64,000 nucleotides of DNA, taken from positions 62,001 through 126,000 of the forward strand of contig CAYWLR010000005.1 in assembly GCA_964459465.1 (NCBI GenBank). The letters are read 5' to 3'. The notes under the pieces are model-generated. The model made no database searches. It was not told where the DNA came from and was given only the letters and a program-made list of their open reading frames with translations. The stretch comes from CALAMC01 sp964459465 (lineage in GTDB: Bacteria > Zixibacteria > MSB-5A5 > GN15 > PGXB01). Position numbers and translations under genes: made by a program. This document shows positions 1 to 8,547 of the stretch, one piece after another. Position 1 is the stretch's first letter. Every line of letters starts with the position of its first letter.

Positions 1-70
1 TTATTTATGTGTAAATTTTACCATCATATTTCGTGTATTACATCTCGATTCAAGGCAAAGGAGGCAATTC

Positions 71-1156
71 ATGTTGAAACGATGTTTCAGATTCGGCGGC
101 CTTTTATTGATGGGTTTGACAATATTTTTAGCTATATCCTGCGATGATGACTGCCCGGTCTGCCCGGGTGAGGATGAAATCATATCTGATTATGATATTA
201 TTATATCAAGCCCATATACGCAGGCTCCGAATTTATTTGTTTATAATACCCTGGAAAAACAGATTATCGACACCATACCAATGGATCATAGCTGGAGAAG
301 TGCATCTTTATCTGCCGACGGATCTCAATTGCTAATGACCAAAATAACTCAATCTGCTGGTGATTCTTTAGTAATTTATGGCTGGCAGACGATGGAAAGG
401 ATAACTTCCCGGCCGGTTGAGGGCAATATTTTCGTTTCCAATACAGGCAAATATATCGCTATGCTTGACGACGATAGTCTTGTATTCCTTGACGGTGTTA
501 CCTATGATGTGTTATTTAGTGATGTCATAAATACATATCAAGGATGTTTTCTTAAAGATGACAGCAGATTTTATACTTTTGCTAATGATAACCATATAAG
601 AATATACGACATGATGGGCGAGAGTCTATATGTAGATATGGCATTCACTGATCCCCCGTATGCGACACCGGGTATTTATCGCATATTGCCATCACCAGAT
701 GGCACCAGGATATTCATGGTGGTGAGTTACGGGTCAATATATTCCAAATATCTGATTTCATATTATCCTCAGCTGGATTCGGTCGGACTTTATTATCCGG
801 TCAGCCCGGGATCCGGGGAGATAGCGATAACGCCGGACGAAAGACAGCTTATATTAACGGATCATTCTAATGCTTTTGGGGATGCCTCGTTGCGACAGAT
901 TGTATTCATAGATTTATCAACGGAACGAGTGATTAAAATATTGAGCGCCGGCTATTGTATTGCCGGGCAACCAACATTTGCGGGTTTTGATCCCGGCCAT
1001 TTCTGTGTCACGCCCGACAGCCGTTACGCGTTGGTGGTACCAAGCGGGTTTGGCCCATTTCATATATTTGCGCTGGTGGATATAGTAAATTATAAGTTTG
1101 AAGATATAGTGTATTCACCGATAGAAGATCGGTTATATAGGGATGCGTTTTTGTAA
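71..1156 (+). CDS. Beta-propeller lipoprotein
   Basis: 361 aa. The N-terminus is a lipoprotein signal peptide with lipobox LAISC (Cys24), followed by a short Cys/Asp-rich linker. The rest carries degenerate propeller-type repeats with the pattern S/T-x-D-G/E/S-x-x-hydrophobic (for example LPSPDGTRIFMVV, AITPDERQLILTD, CVTPDSRYALVVP), as in YncE/PD40-like proteins. A strong ribosome site (AAAGGAGG) lies 7 bases before the ATG. The subtilisin-dockerin gene starts 25 bases after the stop, so the two are probably one transcript. Inferred role: an outer-membrane-anchored or periplasmic binding scaffold. No catalytic motif is visible and the ligand is unknown. Confidence 0.75.
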   Translation: MLKRCFRFGGLLLMGLTIFLAISCDDDCPVCPGEDEIISDYDIIISSPYTQAPNLFVYNTLEKQIIDTIPMDHSWRSASLSADGSQLLMTKITQSAGDSLVIYGWQTMERITSRPVEGNIFVSNTGKYIAMLDDDSLVFLDGVTYDVLFSDVINTYQGCFLKDDSRFYTFANDNHIRIYDMMGESLYVDMAFTDPPYATPGIYRILPSPDGTRIFMVVSYGSIYSKYLISYYPQLDSVGLYYPVSPGSGEIAITPDERQLILTDHSNAFGDASLRQIVFIDLSTERVIKILSAGYCIAGQPTFAGFDPGHFCVTPDSRYALVVPSGFGPFHIFALVDIVNYKFEDIVYSPIEDRLYRDAFL

Positions 1157-1181
1157 CCAATTATTTAATGGGGGGTATGCC

Positions 1182-3034
1182 ATGAAAAGATTTATTTTCA
1201 CAATGGTATCCGCAATTTGCCTTTTGGTAATGGGCCATAATATGGCCGCATCGGTTGACAGTCTATTCTATTATTCGGGAGGAAGTGAAATTTACCTGCA
1301 GATTGACACCACACGAATATTATTGAAGTTCGACAGTATTCCCCCGGATCAGGGCTTTAATTACATTAAGAGCTCCTACCCCGAAATGGAATTTGACACG
1401 ATTTTTGCCGAACAAAAAGGCTTCGGATTATTTAACATTCAAGGCAGTTATACCTATGATTCGATTTATGCATCGCTGGGCGGACAGGAATCGATTGATT
1501 TTGTGCATCCTGTCGTGCTTTTTGTTGATACAATTCCAATATTTATATTGGATGAGTTCATTTGCATGTTTGCGCCGGGTGCATCGCAGACGTTGATTGA
1601 CAGCCTTATTGAACATAACTCTCTCGAAGTCATTGATACAAATACGGTTTTCGGCAACGAATATGTATTACAGGCAACAGGCGAAACCGCGAGTTTTATA
1701 GTTGATCTTTGTAATGATTTGTACGAAAAAGAGTATGTTCAATTCTGTCATCCGAATTTCTTAGTAAGAATAATTCCAGACAGCTATGAAATTATTGACG
1801 AATATTATGATTATCAATACAACATAAAGAAAACTATTGATTACGAGAATTACAATCATGAGTGCTGGCAGATAACGACCGGGGATCAGGATGTAAAAGT
1901 CGCAATCTTGGATATGGGGATGGAATATCATGAAGATTTGGATACAAATAGATTTTTGCAGGGTTATGATGCTCGTGATGGAGATTCCGATCCAAGTCCC
2001 AATGGTAAATATGAGGGACATGGGATGGCTGTAGCCGGAGCCATTTTCGCTCGTCATAACAATGATATGCCCAACCCGCCTATTGATTCGAAAGGAGGGA
2101 CTTATTCGGTCGTTGGTATTGCACCGGAATGTTCCATTGTGCCCATTAGAATATTGGCTGATGGGCACTGGGAATATGTTGATATTGATCAATTAGAAGA
2201 CGCATTTCTTTATGCGTATTCGACAAATGTTGATGTACTGAATAATAGCTATAGCCTGGACGGGTATCAATATGACAATATTACAAATGCGCTTGCTTAT
2301 CTTTACGAATATGGCAGAGGCGTCTTGGTGCAGTTATTATTTATTCAGCGGGCAATGGCGAAGGCCTGGAGCGCCCATTCATTAGATTTCCCAAAAATTT
2401 GCCAAGCGTATTGGCTGTTGCGGCTATAGCTGAAAACGGTAATCTTTTAAATAATAGTTGCTATGGTGATTCGCTTGATTTGGTAGCAACAAGTTCTGGC
2501 TATGATACTTGGACAATTGATCGCATGGATAGTCTGGGATTCAATCCAGACGCAACTTATGATGGCTGCCCTCCCAATAATAATAATGTTAATTATATGT
2601 GCTTGGCGGGGCAAACATCCATGGCCGCTCCATTAGTTGCAGGCACGGCCGCTCTGCTTCTTTCCCGAAGGCCGGATTTAACATCGGAGCAGGTTTACGA
2701 TATACTTCGCCACTCGGCTGATACCGCCTGGGGTGAGATCGTTTTGACAGAGTTGCCAGACTTTGAATATGGTTATGGGCGAGTAAATGCATATAAAGCC
2801 CTATTATCAGTCTGTCGTGGTGATGTCAATAATGATGGTTCCATTAACCTTACCGATTATCTTTGGCTAAACAATTATCTTTATTATCAGGGAGCACCGC
2901 CGGAACCTCATGTAATTCTCGGCGATGTTAATTGCGACGGCAATATCAATCTGTTGGATTTGCTATATCTGATAGCATACTTATACGATGAAGGGGCAGC
3001 GCCACCTGTTTGCTTCAATTATGACGACTATTAA
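1182..3034 (+). pseudogene. Subtilisin-like (S8) protease with dockerin, frameshifted
   Basis: Secreted serine protease split between two frames. The first frame (ATG 1182, preceded by a G-rich ribosome site) holds a signal peptide, a roughly 200-residue propeptide-like region, catalytic Asp (VAILDMGM, codon 1911), His (EGHGMAVAGA, codon 2019) and the oxyanion Asn region (LNNSYS). Around 2320-2330 the reading moves to the frame that gives GAVIIYSAGNGEG, then catalytic Ser (GQTSMAAPLVAGTAALLL, codon 2618) and a C-terminal dockerin pair (GDVNNDGSINLTDY and GDVNCDGNINLLDL). One base appears to be missing near 2325. Both halves are well conserved, so this is a recent mutation or a sequencing error. 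The intact product would be about 617 aa. Confidence 0.85.
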
Positions 3035-3056
3035 TATTTTGCCCGAATTTGAGCAA

Positions 3057-3086
3057 AAAAGGCAGGCCGAATCGGACCTGCCTTTT
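3057..3086. terminator. Bidirectional terminator
   Basis: Ten-base arms AAAAGGCAGG and CCTGCCTTTT enclose a short loop. It sits between the end of the subtilisin gene (+) and the end of the STAS gene (-). The A-run and T-run on the two sides would serve either strand. Confidence 0.75.
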
Positions 3087-3112
3087 ATATTTTTGGTGTA
3101 TTTATTAGTCGG

Positions 3113-3451
3113 CTATTTGAATGAGGCAATCGCTTTGTCCACACTGTCGTGGGTGTCGAAAATGGTCACCAGACGGGTGATGGTCAGAAGCGATTTGATG
3201 CTTTCGGTGACATTGGCCAGTTTGAGTTCGCCCTTGGCATTTTTGACCGTGGTCAGGGCCGAAATGAGCATACCCAGACCGACCGAGCTCATCCATTCCA
3301 CTTTGGCCAGGTCAATCACGATCTGCTTTTTGCCCCCGCTGACCAGTTCATGGAGCTTGCCGTGGAACATGGTCGCGTCCGGCCCGCCCATAACTTTGCC
3401 CTCAAGGTATATAATCGCGACGTTGCCCTTGATTTCATCCTGCATTTTCAT
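3113..3451 (-). CDS. STAS-domain anti-sigma factor antagonist
   Basis: 112 aa, a single STAS domain of the SpoIIAA/RsbV type across the full length. The segment VIDLAKVEWMSSVGLGML matches the family's phosphorylation loop (usually D-S-S-G-L), so the Ser pair there is the probable target of an anti-sigma kinase. The family works by partner switching: the unphosphorylated antagonist binds the kinase and frees a sigma factor or other output. No kinase or phosphatase lies nearby. GGGAGAA sits just upstream of the ATG. It is transcribed alone towards the shared terminator at 3057-3086. Confidence 0.8.
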   Translation of the reverse strand: MKMQDEIKGNVAIIYLEGKVMGGPDATMFHGKLHELVSGGKKQIVIDLAKVEWMSSVGLGMLISALTTVKNAKGELKLANVTESIKSLLTITRLVTIFDTHDSVDKAIASFK

Positions 3452-3555
3452 CGTATATTCTCCCGATTAAACTTTACATTTCTTCGTTATAACCAGACCC
3501 GAGACGCCTCTCCCTCCCGGCTTGAGCAAAATTATATGAAACTTACGGCGGAATT

Positions 3556-3813
3556 TCAAGGGGTATTTGACCCGCTTAAAACCCGGTAATATTTTCCCCG
3601 GTCTTCCCTGCGGACACTGCCGCCGGGGACTTTCAGAACTTCGACGGTCATGGCGTGGCTTCCGCCGATGTCGATGACGTCACTTTCTTTGATTTCGTGA
3701 CCCGGTTTGGCCTTTTGCGAATTGACTTTAACCATCCCGGCGTCGGCCACTTCCTTGGCCAGTGTCCGGCGTTTGACCAGACCGGTTTTGCATAAGAATA
3801 AATCCAGCCGCAT
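3556..3813 (-). CDS. S4-domain RNA-binding protein (Hsp15/RqcP-like)
   Basis: 85 aa from the ATG at 3813. A TTG nine bases upstream that overlaps the surA-like stop is an alternative start. The S4 fold starts at once (MRLDLFLCKTGLVKRRT, then AGMVKVNSQKAKPGHEIKES), followed by a short basic tail. Known relatives (Hsp15, RqcP/YabO) bind 50S subunits carrying stalled nascent chains; whether this one does is inference. It is the last gene of the PpiC-lipoprotein/SurA operon and nearly overlaps the gene before it. Confidence 0.75.
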   Translation of the reverse strand: MRLDLFLCKTGLVKRRTLAKEVADAGMVKVNSQKAKPGHEIKESDVIDIGGSHAMTVEVLKVPGGSVRREDRGKYYRVLSGSNTP

Positions 3814-3818
3814 ATCGA

Positions 3819-5114
3819 TCAATCCAGAGCGCGAACTTCGACATAGGTTTTTTCACGGATTTCGGCGATCCACTTGTCGACATATTCGCCGGTTTTATTC
3901 TGGCGAGCCATCTCTCTGATGGAATCATAATCATCCTCCAGAGACAGGGTGCGGGCCTCCTGACGGTCGAGCAGTTTCAGCAAATGCAGACCGTATTCGG
4001 TCTTAATCGGTCCGACGACGTCATTGGTATCTTTGAATAGCCCGACGGCTTCGATAAAAATCGACGGCAATTCCTTGAGCGGATACCAGCCCAGTTCGCC
4101 GCCCTGTCGGCGGGATTCATCGTCGGCCGAATAGACTTTGGCAATTTCGCGAAAATCTGTCCCGGCAGTGATTTCGGCCATGAGCGAATCGGCCAGATAA
4201 TAAATCAACTGGGAATCGGCCGCGGTCGGCGTAATTTCGAAGAGGATTTGGCGCAAATGAGAGCGGTTTCCGACCCGTTCGATACAATTAATAATATGGA
4301 AACCGGCCTCGGTTTTAACGACGCCGGAAATTTCACCGGGCTGGAGGTTGAAGGCGGTTCGTCCGAACTGCGGCAAAACGTCATTTTCGGACAAAAAGCC
4401 GAGGTCGCCGCCGTTGAGGGCGGCCGGGCCATCGGAATATTCCATAGCCATTGAGGCGAAATCGGCGCCGCCCGTGACATTTTTGCGGACTTTCTCCGCC
4501 ACCTGGCGGATTGAATCCTCGGTGGCCTTCGAGGGTGCAAATTGGAGGAGGATATGGGCCAGGCGAACCATATCGGGCTGGGTCGGAATGGAGTCGGTGT
4601 ACTTATTGTAAAAATCGACCACTTCCTGCCGGGAAATGGAAATCGAACGCAGCTTGCTCGATATCCAGCTTTGTTTGTAGAGCTGGTTTTCGATTTCCGG
4701 GCGCAAGCGGTTTTTAAAAGCCCGGAAATTGAGCCCCTCGCGGGCCAGTTCTTCCAAGAAGGCATCTTCCGACGGGTACTGCGATACGACCGAAGCGATA
4801 CGGCTATCGAGGGCGCGATCGATGTCGGTCGCGGATACGACTATATTGGTATCGTTTTTGGCTTCAAGCACGAACAATTGCTCGGAGATCATTTGCTCCA
4901 TTACCTGGTTTTGCAGTTCTTTCAATTCCCGTTCATTTTTGGGGCGAATACCCTGGTTGATGGCCAGAAGTTGCATTTGCAGGGCCAGTTCGGAAAGCAG
5001 AATCGGTTCGTTTCCGACGATGGCGACAATTCGCTCCAGCGGTTCCAGCGGAAAAACGGCGGAAGCCGCGAATAATGTCAGCCCCAAAACCGACAGAATG
5101 ATTTTTTTAAACAA
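3819..5114 (-). CDS. SurA-like periplasmic peptidyl-prolyl isomerase
   Basis: 431 aa with a cleavable signal peptide (MFKKIILSVLGLTLFAASA). A SurA-N type helical chaperone region comes first (VGNEPILLSELALQMQLL), then two parvulin domains. The first is near residues 180-285 (HILLQFAPS to GFHIINCIERV), the second about 285-390 (RQILFEITPT to YGLHLLKLLDRQ). The layout matches SurA, which chaperones outer-membrane proteins. It starts 16 bases after the stop of the PpiC-type lipoprotein gene and touches the S4 gene, so the three form an operon. Confidence 0.88.
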   Translation of the reverse strand: MFKKIILSVLGLTLFAASAVFPLEPLERIVAIVGNEPILLSELALQMQLLAINQGIRPKNERELKELQNQVMEQMISEQLFVLEAKNDTNIVVSATDIDRALDSRIASVVSQYPSEDAFLEELAREGLNFRAFKNRLRPEIENQLYKQSWISSKLRSISISRQEVVDFYNKYTDSIPTQPDMVRLAHILLQFAPSKATEDSIRQVAEKVRKNVTGGADFASMAMEYSDGPAALNGGDLGFLSENDVLPQFGRTAFNLQPGEISGVVKTEAGFHIINCIERVGNRSHLRQILFEITPTAADSQLIYYLADSLMAEITAGTDFREIAKVYSADDESRRQGGELGWYPLKELPSIFIEAVGLFKDTNDVVGPIKTEYGLHLLKLLDRQEARTLSLEDDYDSIREMARQNKTGEYVDKWIAEIREKTYVEVRALD

Positions 5115-5130
5115 TGTTATACATCCCTGT

Positions 5131-6852
5131 TTAACCGACCTTTTCGTATTTTGATTTATCTATCGTGGAGCGGAGATTTCCTTCGTAGATTTTTATCTGT
5201 GATTTATCTTTTTGTGCGGCGATCCAGTCGGTTCTGACTTTTTTGCGTTTTTCGATATTCAACTGGCGGCGAATCTTTTCTTTGATGGTCAGAAAGTCCA
5301 CGACTTCCTCGGCCTGTTTGTCGGCGACATAAATAAGCGAAAACTTGCCGCCTCCCAAACCCAGCGGCCCGGCGATATCGCCGACACTTGTATTCTGGGC
5401 CGCCCGGAACAGGTCGGGGTATTGCTGATCGGTGATATAACCGAGGTCGCCCGATGTGGCGCGTTTTCCCGGGCGTTCGGTATATTTGGCGGCGGCCTCT
5501 TTAAATTGTTTAAACGATACAATCGATTTATTGAGATTTTTAGCCAGAGTAAAATCGGAAAGGTAAATTTCAAAAAGATGCACCTTAGCAGGCGTGATGA
5601 ATTCTTCGGGGTGAGACTCATAGTACTGACGGACTTCGCCATCGTCGGGCGGCGGTCCGAACGGCAGAGAATCGTTTTCGAAAACATCGGCCATGGCCAG
5701 TTCCTTGAACCGTTTCAATTTGTATTTGAAGAGGGGGTCGTCTTCAAGACCCAGTTTGCGCGCTTCGGTGCCGAGAACATTATCTATCCGCAAATTGAAA
5801 ATAATGACCCCAATCGAATCATAATTGTTGAACGGCGGCAGGATGGTCTGGGCGAGCTTTTTCGATTCCACGAGGTACTGCCCCAGAGTCATCTGTCCCC
5901 CGTTCCAGGTGGCCAGCACCATCTCTTTTTCGTCGCGGTCGAGCTGGCCGAGGTCAAAATCGCTTTTGGGAATGTTCTGCAATATTTGCGGGGGATACAT
6001 CATTTCCAGACGGTGCAGGACATAATCGCAAACGTCCTTTTCCACCTTGACCGGGTATTTTTCCTTGAGCTCGAGGGAATATTTTTCGATCAAATCCATG
6101 CGTTTGTTGACTTCCAGCGAGCGTCTTAGCCCCGCTTTGGCATCTTCAAAGGTGCGCCGGTCTTCATTGGGGATGCGGTCGTGAACTTTAACGATATGCC
6201 AGCCATAACGTGTCTTGAACGGTTCGCTGATTTCGCCCGGATTGAGGCGAAAAGCGTATTGGGCGAACTGATGGTCTTTGGAGGCGTAGTCGAAATAACC
6301 GAGTTGACCTCGGTTTCTGGACGTAGTCGGGTCTTTTGAAAACGAAACGGCCAGGTCCTCGAAATTGCCGCCGTTTTTAAGGCTGTCAAGGATTACCCGG
6401 GCCGAATCCTCACTGGTCATCAATATATGAGAAGCGCTGATTTTGTATTCCTGTTTTTCATAGAGGTCGCTTACTTCTTCATCGGTGATGACGATTTTAT
6501 CGTTTATCTGACGTTCATAAAGAATATCGAGCAGGAATTTCTCGCGGTTATCGAGGACGATGCGGTTGACTTCATCGAGTTTGTCAATGTTACGGCGATA
6601 GGCCTCCTGAATATACAATTGCTGGATTATCAGGCTGTCGAGGATATCGGTGCGGGCCTGAAGCTCTTCATCGAAAGTAAAAAAGGTTGAACCGCTTCTT
6701 GTGAAAATATCGTTTATATCCCGCGCCAGGATTTTGTCGCCATTGACGGTTGCCACGACCAGTTCATCGAGGTCGGATCCACAGCCGAATAAACCCGTCA
6801 AAACAAAGGCGACCCCGAAAAGAAGACTCAAAAGGCGATATCGGTTTTTCAT
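5131..6852 (-). CDS. PpiC-type peptidyl-prolyl isomerase lipoprotein
   Basis: 573 aa. It has a lipoprotein signal (lipobox LFGC) and a SurA/PrsA-type N-terminal segment (ATVNGDKILARDINDIF). A clear parvulin domain near residues 130-230 runs from ASHILM through GYFDYASKDHQFAQYAFRLNPGEIS to YGWHIVKVHDR. A second, more divergent parvulin-like domain lies near residues 395-500 (KVHLFEIYLSD to GDLGYITDQQYPDLF). It is the first gene of the folding operon; the divergent region upstream (6853-7085) should carry its promoter. Expected role: foldase for exported proteins, anchored to the outer membrane. Confidence 0.85.
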   Translation of the reverse strand: MKNRYRLLSLLFGVAFVLTGLFGCGSDLDELVVATVNGDKILARDINDIFTRSGSTFFTFDEELQARTDILDSLIIQQLYIQEAYRRNIDKLDEVNRIVLDNREKFLLDILYERQINDKIVITDEEVSDLYEKQEYKISASHILMTSEDSARVILDSLKNGGNFEDLAVSFSKDPTTSRNRGQLGYFDYASKDHQFAQYAFRLNPGEISEPFKTRYGWHIVKVHDRIPNEDRRTFEDAKAGLRRSLEVNKRMDLIEKYSLELKEKYPVKVEKDVCDYVLHRLEMMYPPQILQNIPKSDFDLGQLDRDEKEMVLATWNGGQMTLGQYLVESKKLAQTILPPFNNYDSIGVIIFNLRIDNVLGTEARKLGLEDDPLFKYKLKRFKELAMADVFENDSLPFGPPPDDGEVRQYYESHPEEFITPAKVHLFEIYLSDFTLAKNLNKSIVSFKQFKEAAAKYTERPGKRATSGDLGYITDQQYPDLFRAAQNTSVGDIAGPLGLGGGKFSLIYVADKQAEEVVDFLTIKEKIRRQLNIEKRKKVRTDWIAAQKDKSQIKIYEGNLRSTIDKSKYEKVG

Positions 6853-7085
6853 AAAGTTGTTTCCCTCATAAATTTAATAACTTATACATCCCTCCAAAAG
6901 GCGGGTTCCTCAATACTTTCCGATAAGACTGCCAAAATACATCGCAAATGCCCGGCAGGCAAGCTGTTTTTGTTGAGTTGATTGTCTCGAAAGAACCACG
7001 GCCAAGATTGGGTAAAAATCGCTTGCCATATCAGATAGAAAAATGTAGTTTCGCCTAATAAATTTTTTGGCTTGAAGGTGATGAA

Positions 7086-8432
7086 TTGAATAAACCAAGA
7101 TTATTGACAACAAGAAGACTTATGTTGGCTCTCGTCATTCTGGCGGGGTTTTTCTTTTATTCCAATGCTTTCGCCTCGGAAGGCGGAGGGCACAGCAATG
7201 AAGTTGCCGATGTTCTTCTGGGTCTTATAGTTATACTCGTATCGGCCAAACTCGGCGGTGATTTGCTGGAAAGAATCAATCAACCCGCTGTTCTGGGTGA
7301 ACTTATAATAGGAATGATTATCGGTAATCTGGCGTTGGTTGGAGTCGACGCATTCGAGCCGTTTAAGCACAGTTTAACGCTCGAAGTTTTGGCCGAAATC
7401 GGCGTAATAATTCTGCTTTTCGAAGTCGGTCTGGAATCATCGCTGGCCGAGATGATGAAAGTCGGAGTTGCCTCTTTCATGGTGGCAACTTTCGGCGTGA
7501 TTACGCCGTTTTTTCTCGGTTGGGGAGTTGCGGCCCTGTTTTTGCCGGAGGCGTCAATATACGTGCATATATTCATCGGCGCCACGTTGACGGCCACATC
7601 GGTCGGGATTACGGCCCGCGTTTTACAGGACATCGGAAAGATTCGGACGCGCGAAGCCAAGATTATTCTTGGGGCGGCGGTTATCGATGACATTATGGGG
7701 CTGGTCATACTGGCGGTGGTGGTGGGCATAATCAATGCCGCCTCTCGCGGGAGCGATGGAATCAGCTCCATGGAGGTATTTCTAATCGTTTTCAAGGCGG
7801 TCGGTTTTGTGATCGGTTCGATAGTTATCGGCAACCGGATTATGCCGCGTGTTTTCAAAATCGGTAGTAAATTCAAAGTCAAAGGCGTATTGCTTTCGAC
7901 GGCTCTGCTGGTATGTTTCCTACTGGCCTATATCGCCAGTCAAATCGGCCTGGCTCCGATTGTCGGCGCTTTTGCCGCGGGACTTATTCTCGATCGGGTT
8001 CAGTACAAGAGTTTTACCGATAAGGGTGAGCATAACATCGAAGAACTTATCAAGCCGATCGGGATTTTTTTGGTACCGATATTTTTCGTCCGCATGGGGA
8101 TGATGGTGGAGCTGGAAACTTTCACCCGGACGTCCATTTTGGCCTTTGCCGGTGTCATGACGCTGGCGGCTATTGCCGGGAAACAGGCGTGTGCACTGGC
8201 CATATTCGATAAAACGATTAACCGCATAGCTGTCGGGCTGGGCATGATTCCCCGCGGCGAGGTCGGCCTTATATTCGCCGGAATCGGCGCCAAATTGATG
8301 ATCGGGAATACCCCCGTAGTCGATTCCGGGACATTTTCGGCGGTAGTGATTATGGTTATCGTCACGACTCTGGTGACGCCGCCGGTTTTGAAGGCCTCGC
8401 TTCTCCGGGGAGATAAGACGCAGAAAAAATAA
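7086..8432 (+). CDS. CPA2-family cation:proton antiporter
   Basis: 448 aa membrane protein of the Kef/NapA-like monovalent cation:proton antiporter-2 family. A cleavable-looking leader (to ASEGGG) precedes about 12 hydrophobic segments. Family hallmarks seen are AKLGGDLLERINQPAVLGELIIG, the unwound-helix region GATLTATSVGITARVL, and AAVIDDIMGLVILAVV with paired Asp residues typical of the transport site. There is no C-terminal TrkA-N domain, so regulation by nucleotide binding is not expected. The start is TTG at 7086 with AAGGTG five bases upstream; ATG 7122 is less likely because it cuts the leader. Ion preference (Na+ or K+) cannot be told. Confidence 0.88.
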   Translation: MNKPRLLTTRRLMLALVILAGFFFYSNAFASEGGGHSNEVADVLLGLIVILVSAKLGGDLLERINQPAVLGELIIGMIIGNLALVGVDAFEPFKHSLTLEVLAEIGVIILLFEVGLESSLAEMMKVGVASFMVATFGVITPFFLGWGVAALFLPEASIYVHIFIGATLTATSVGITARVLQDIGKIRTREAKIILGAAVIDDIMGLVILAVVVGIINAASRGSDGISSMEVFLIVFKAVGFVIGSIVIGNRIMPRVFKIGSKFKVKGVLLSTALLVCFLLAYIASQIGLAPIVGAFAAGLILDRVQYKSFTDKGEHNIEELIKPIGIFLVPIFFVRMGMMVELETFTRTSILAFAGVMTLAAIAGKQACALAIFDKTINRIAVGLGMIPRGEVGLIFAGIGAKLMIGNTPVVDSGTFSAVVIMVIVTTLVTPPVLKASLLRGDKTQKK

Positions 8433-8484
8433 AAATATGCCTCTCTGACAGCAAATGATGCGGCGCAGTTGCACTATCGTAATC

Positions 8485-8541
8485 AGCCACCCGTTGGGTG
8501 GGCTACAAGATTCTTTATCCGGCGGATTCTAAACCCGCCGG
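8485..8541. repeat. Two palindromes between convergent genes
   Basis: The first palindrome is AGCCACCC/GGGTGGGCT (one bulge), ending in CTACAAGA. The second is a 7-bp stem CCGGCGG/CCGCCGG. The first shares its CTACAAG end with the palindrome before the IS110 element. The second resembles the hairpin at 22036-22059. They separate the antiporter gene (+) from the GND-repeat gene (-) and may also stop transcription. Confidence 0.55.
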
Positions 8542-8547
8542 GATTGA

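Noticed and set aside
5212..6129. Long open frame on + inside the PpiC lipoprotein gene
   Set aside because: It is the opposite-strand shadow of a well-conserved gene and shows no protein motif.
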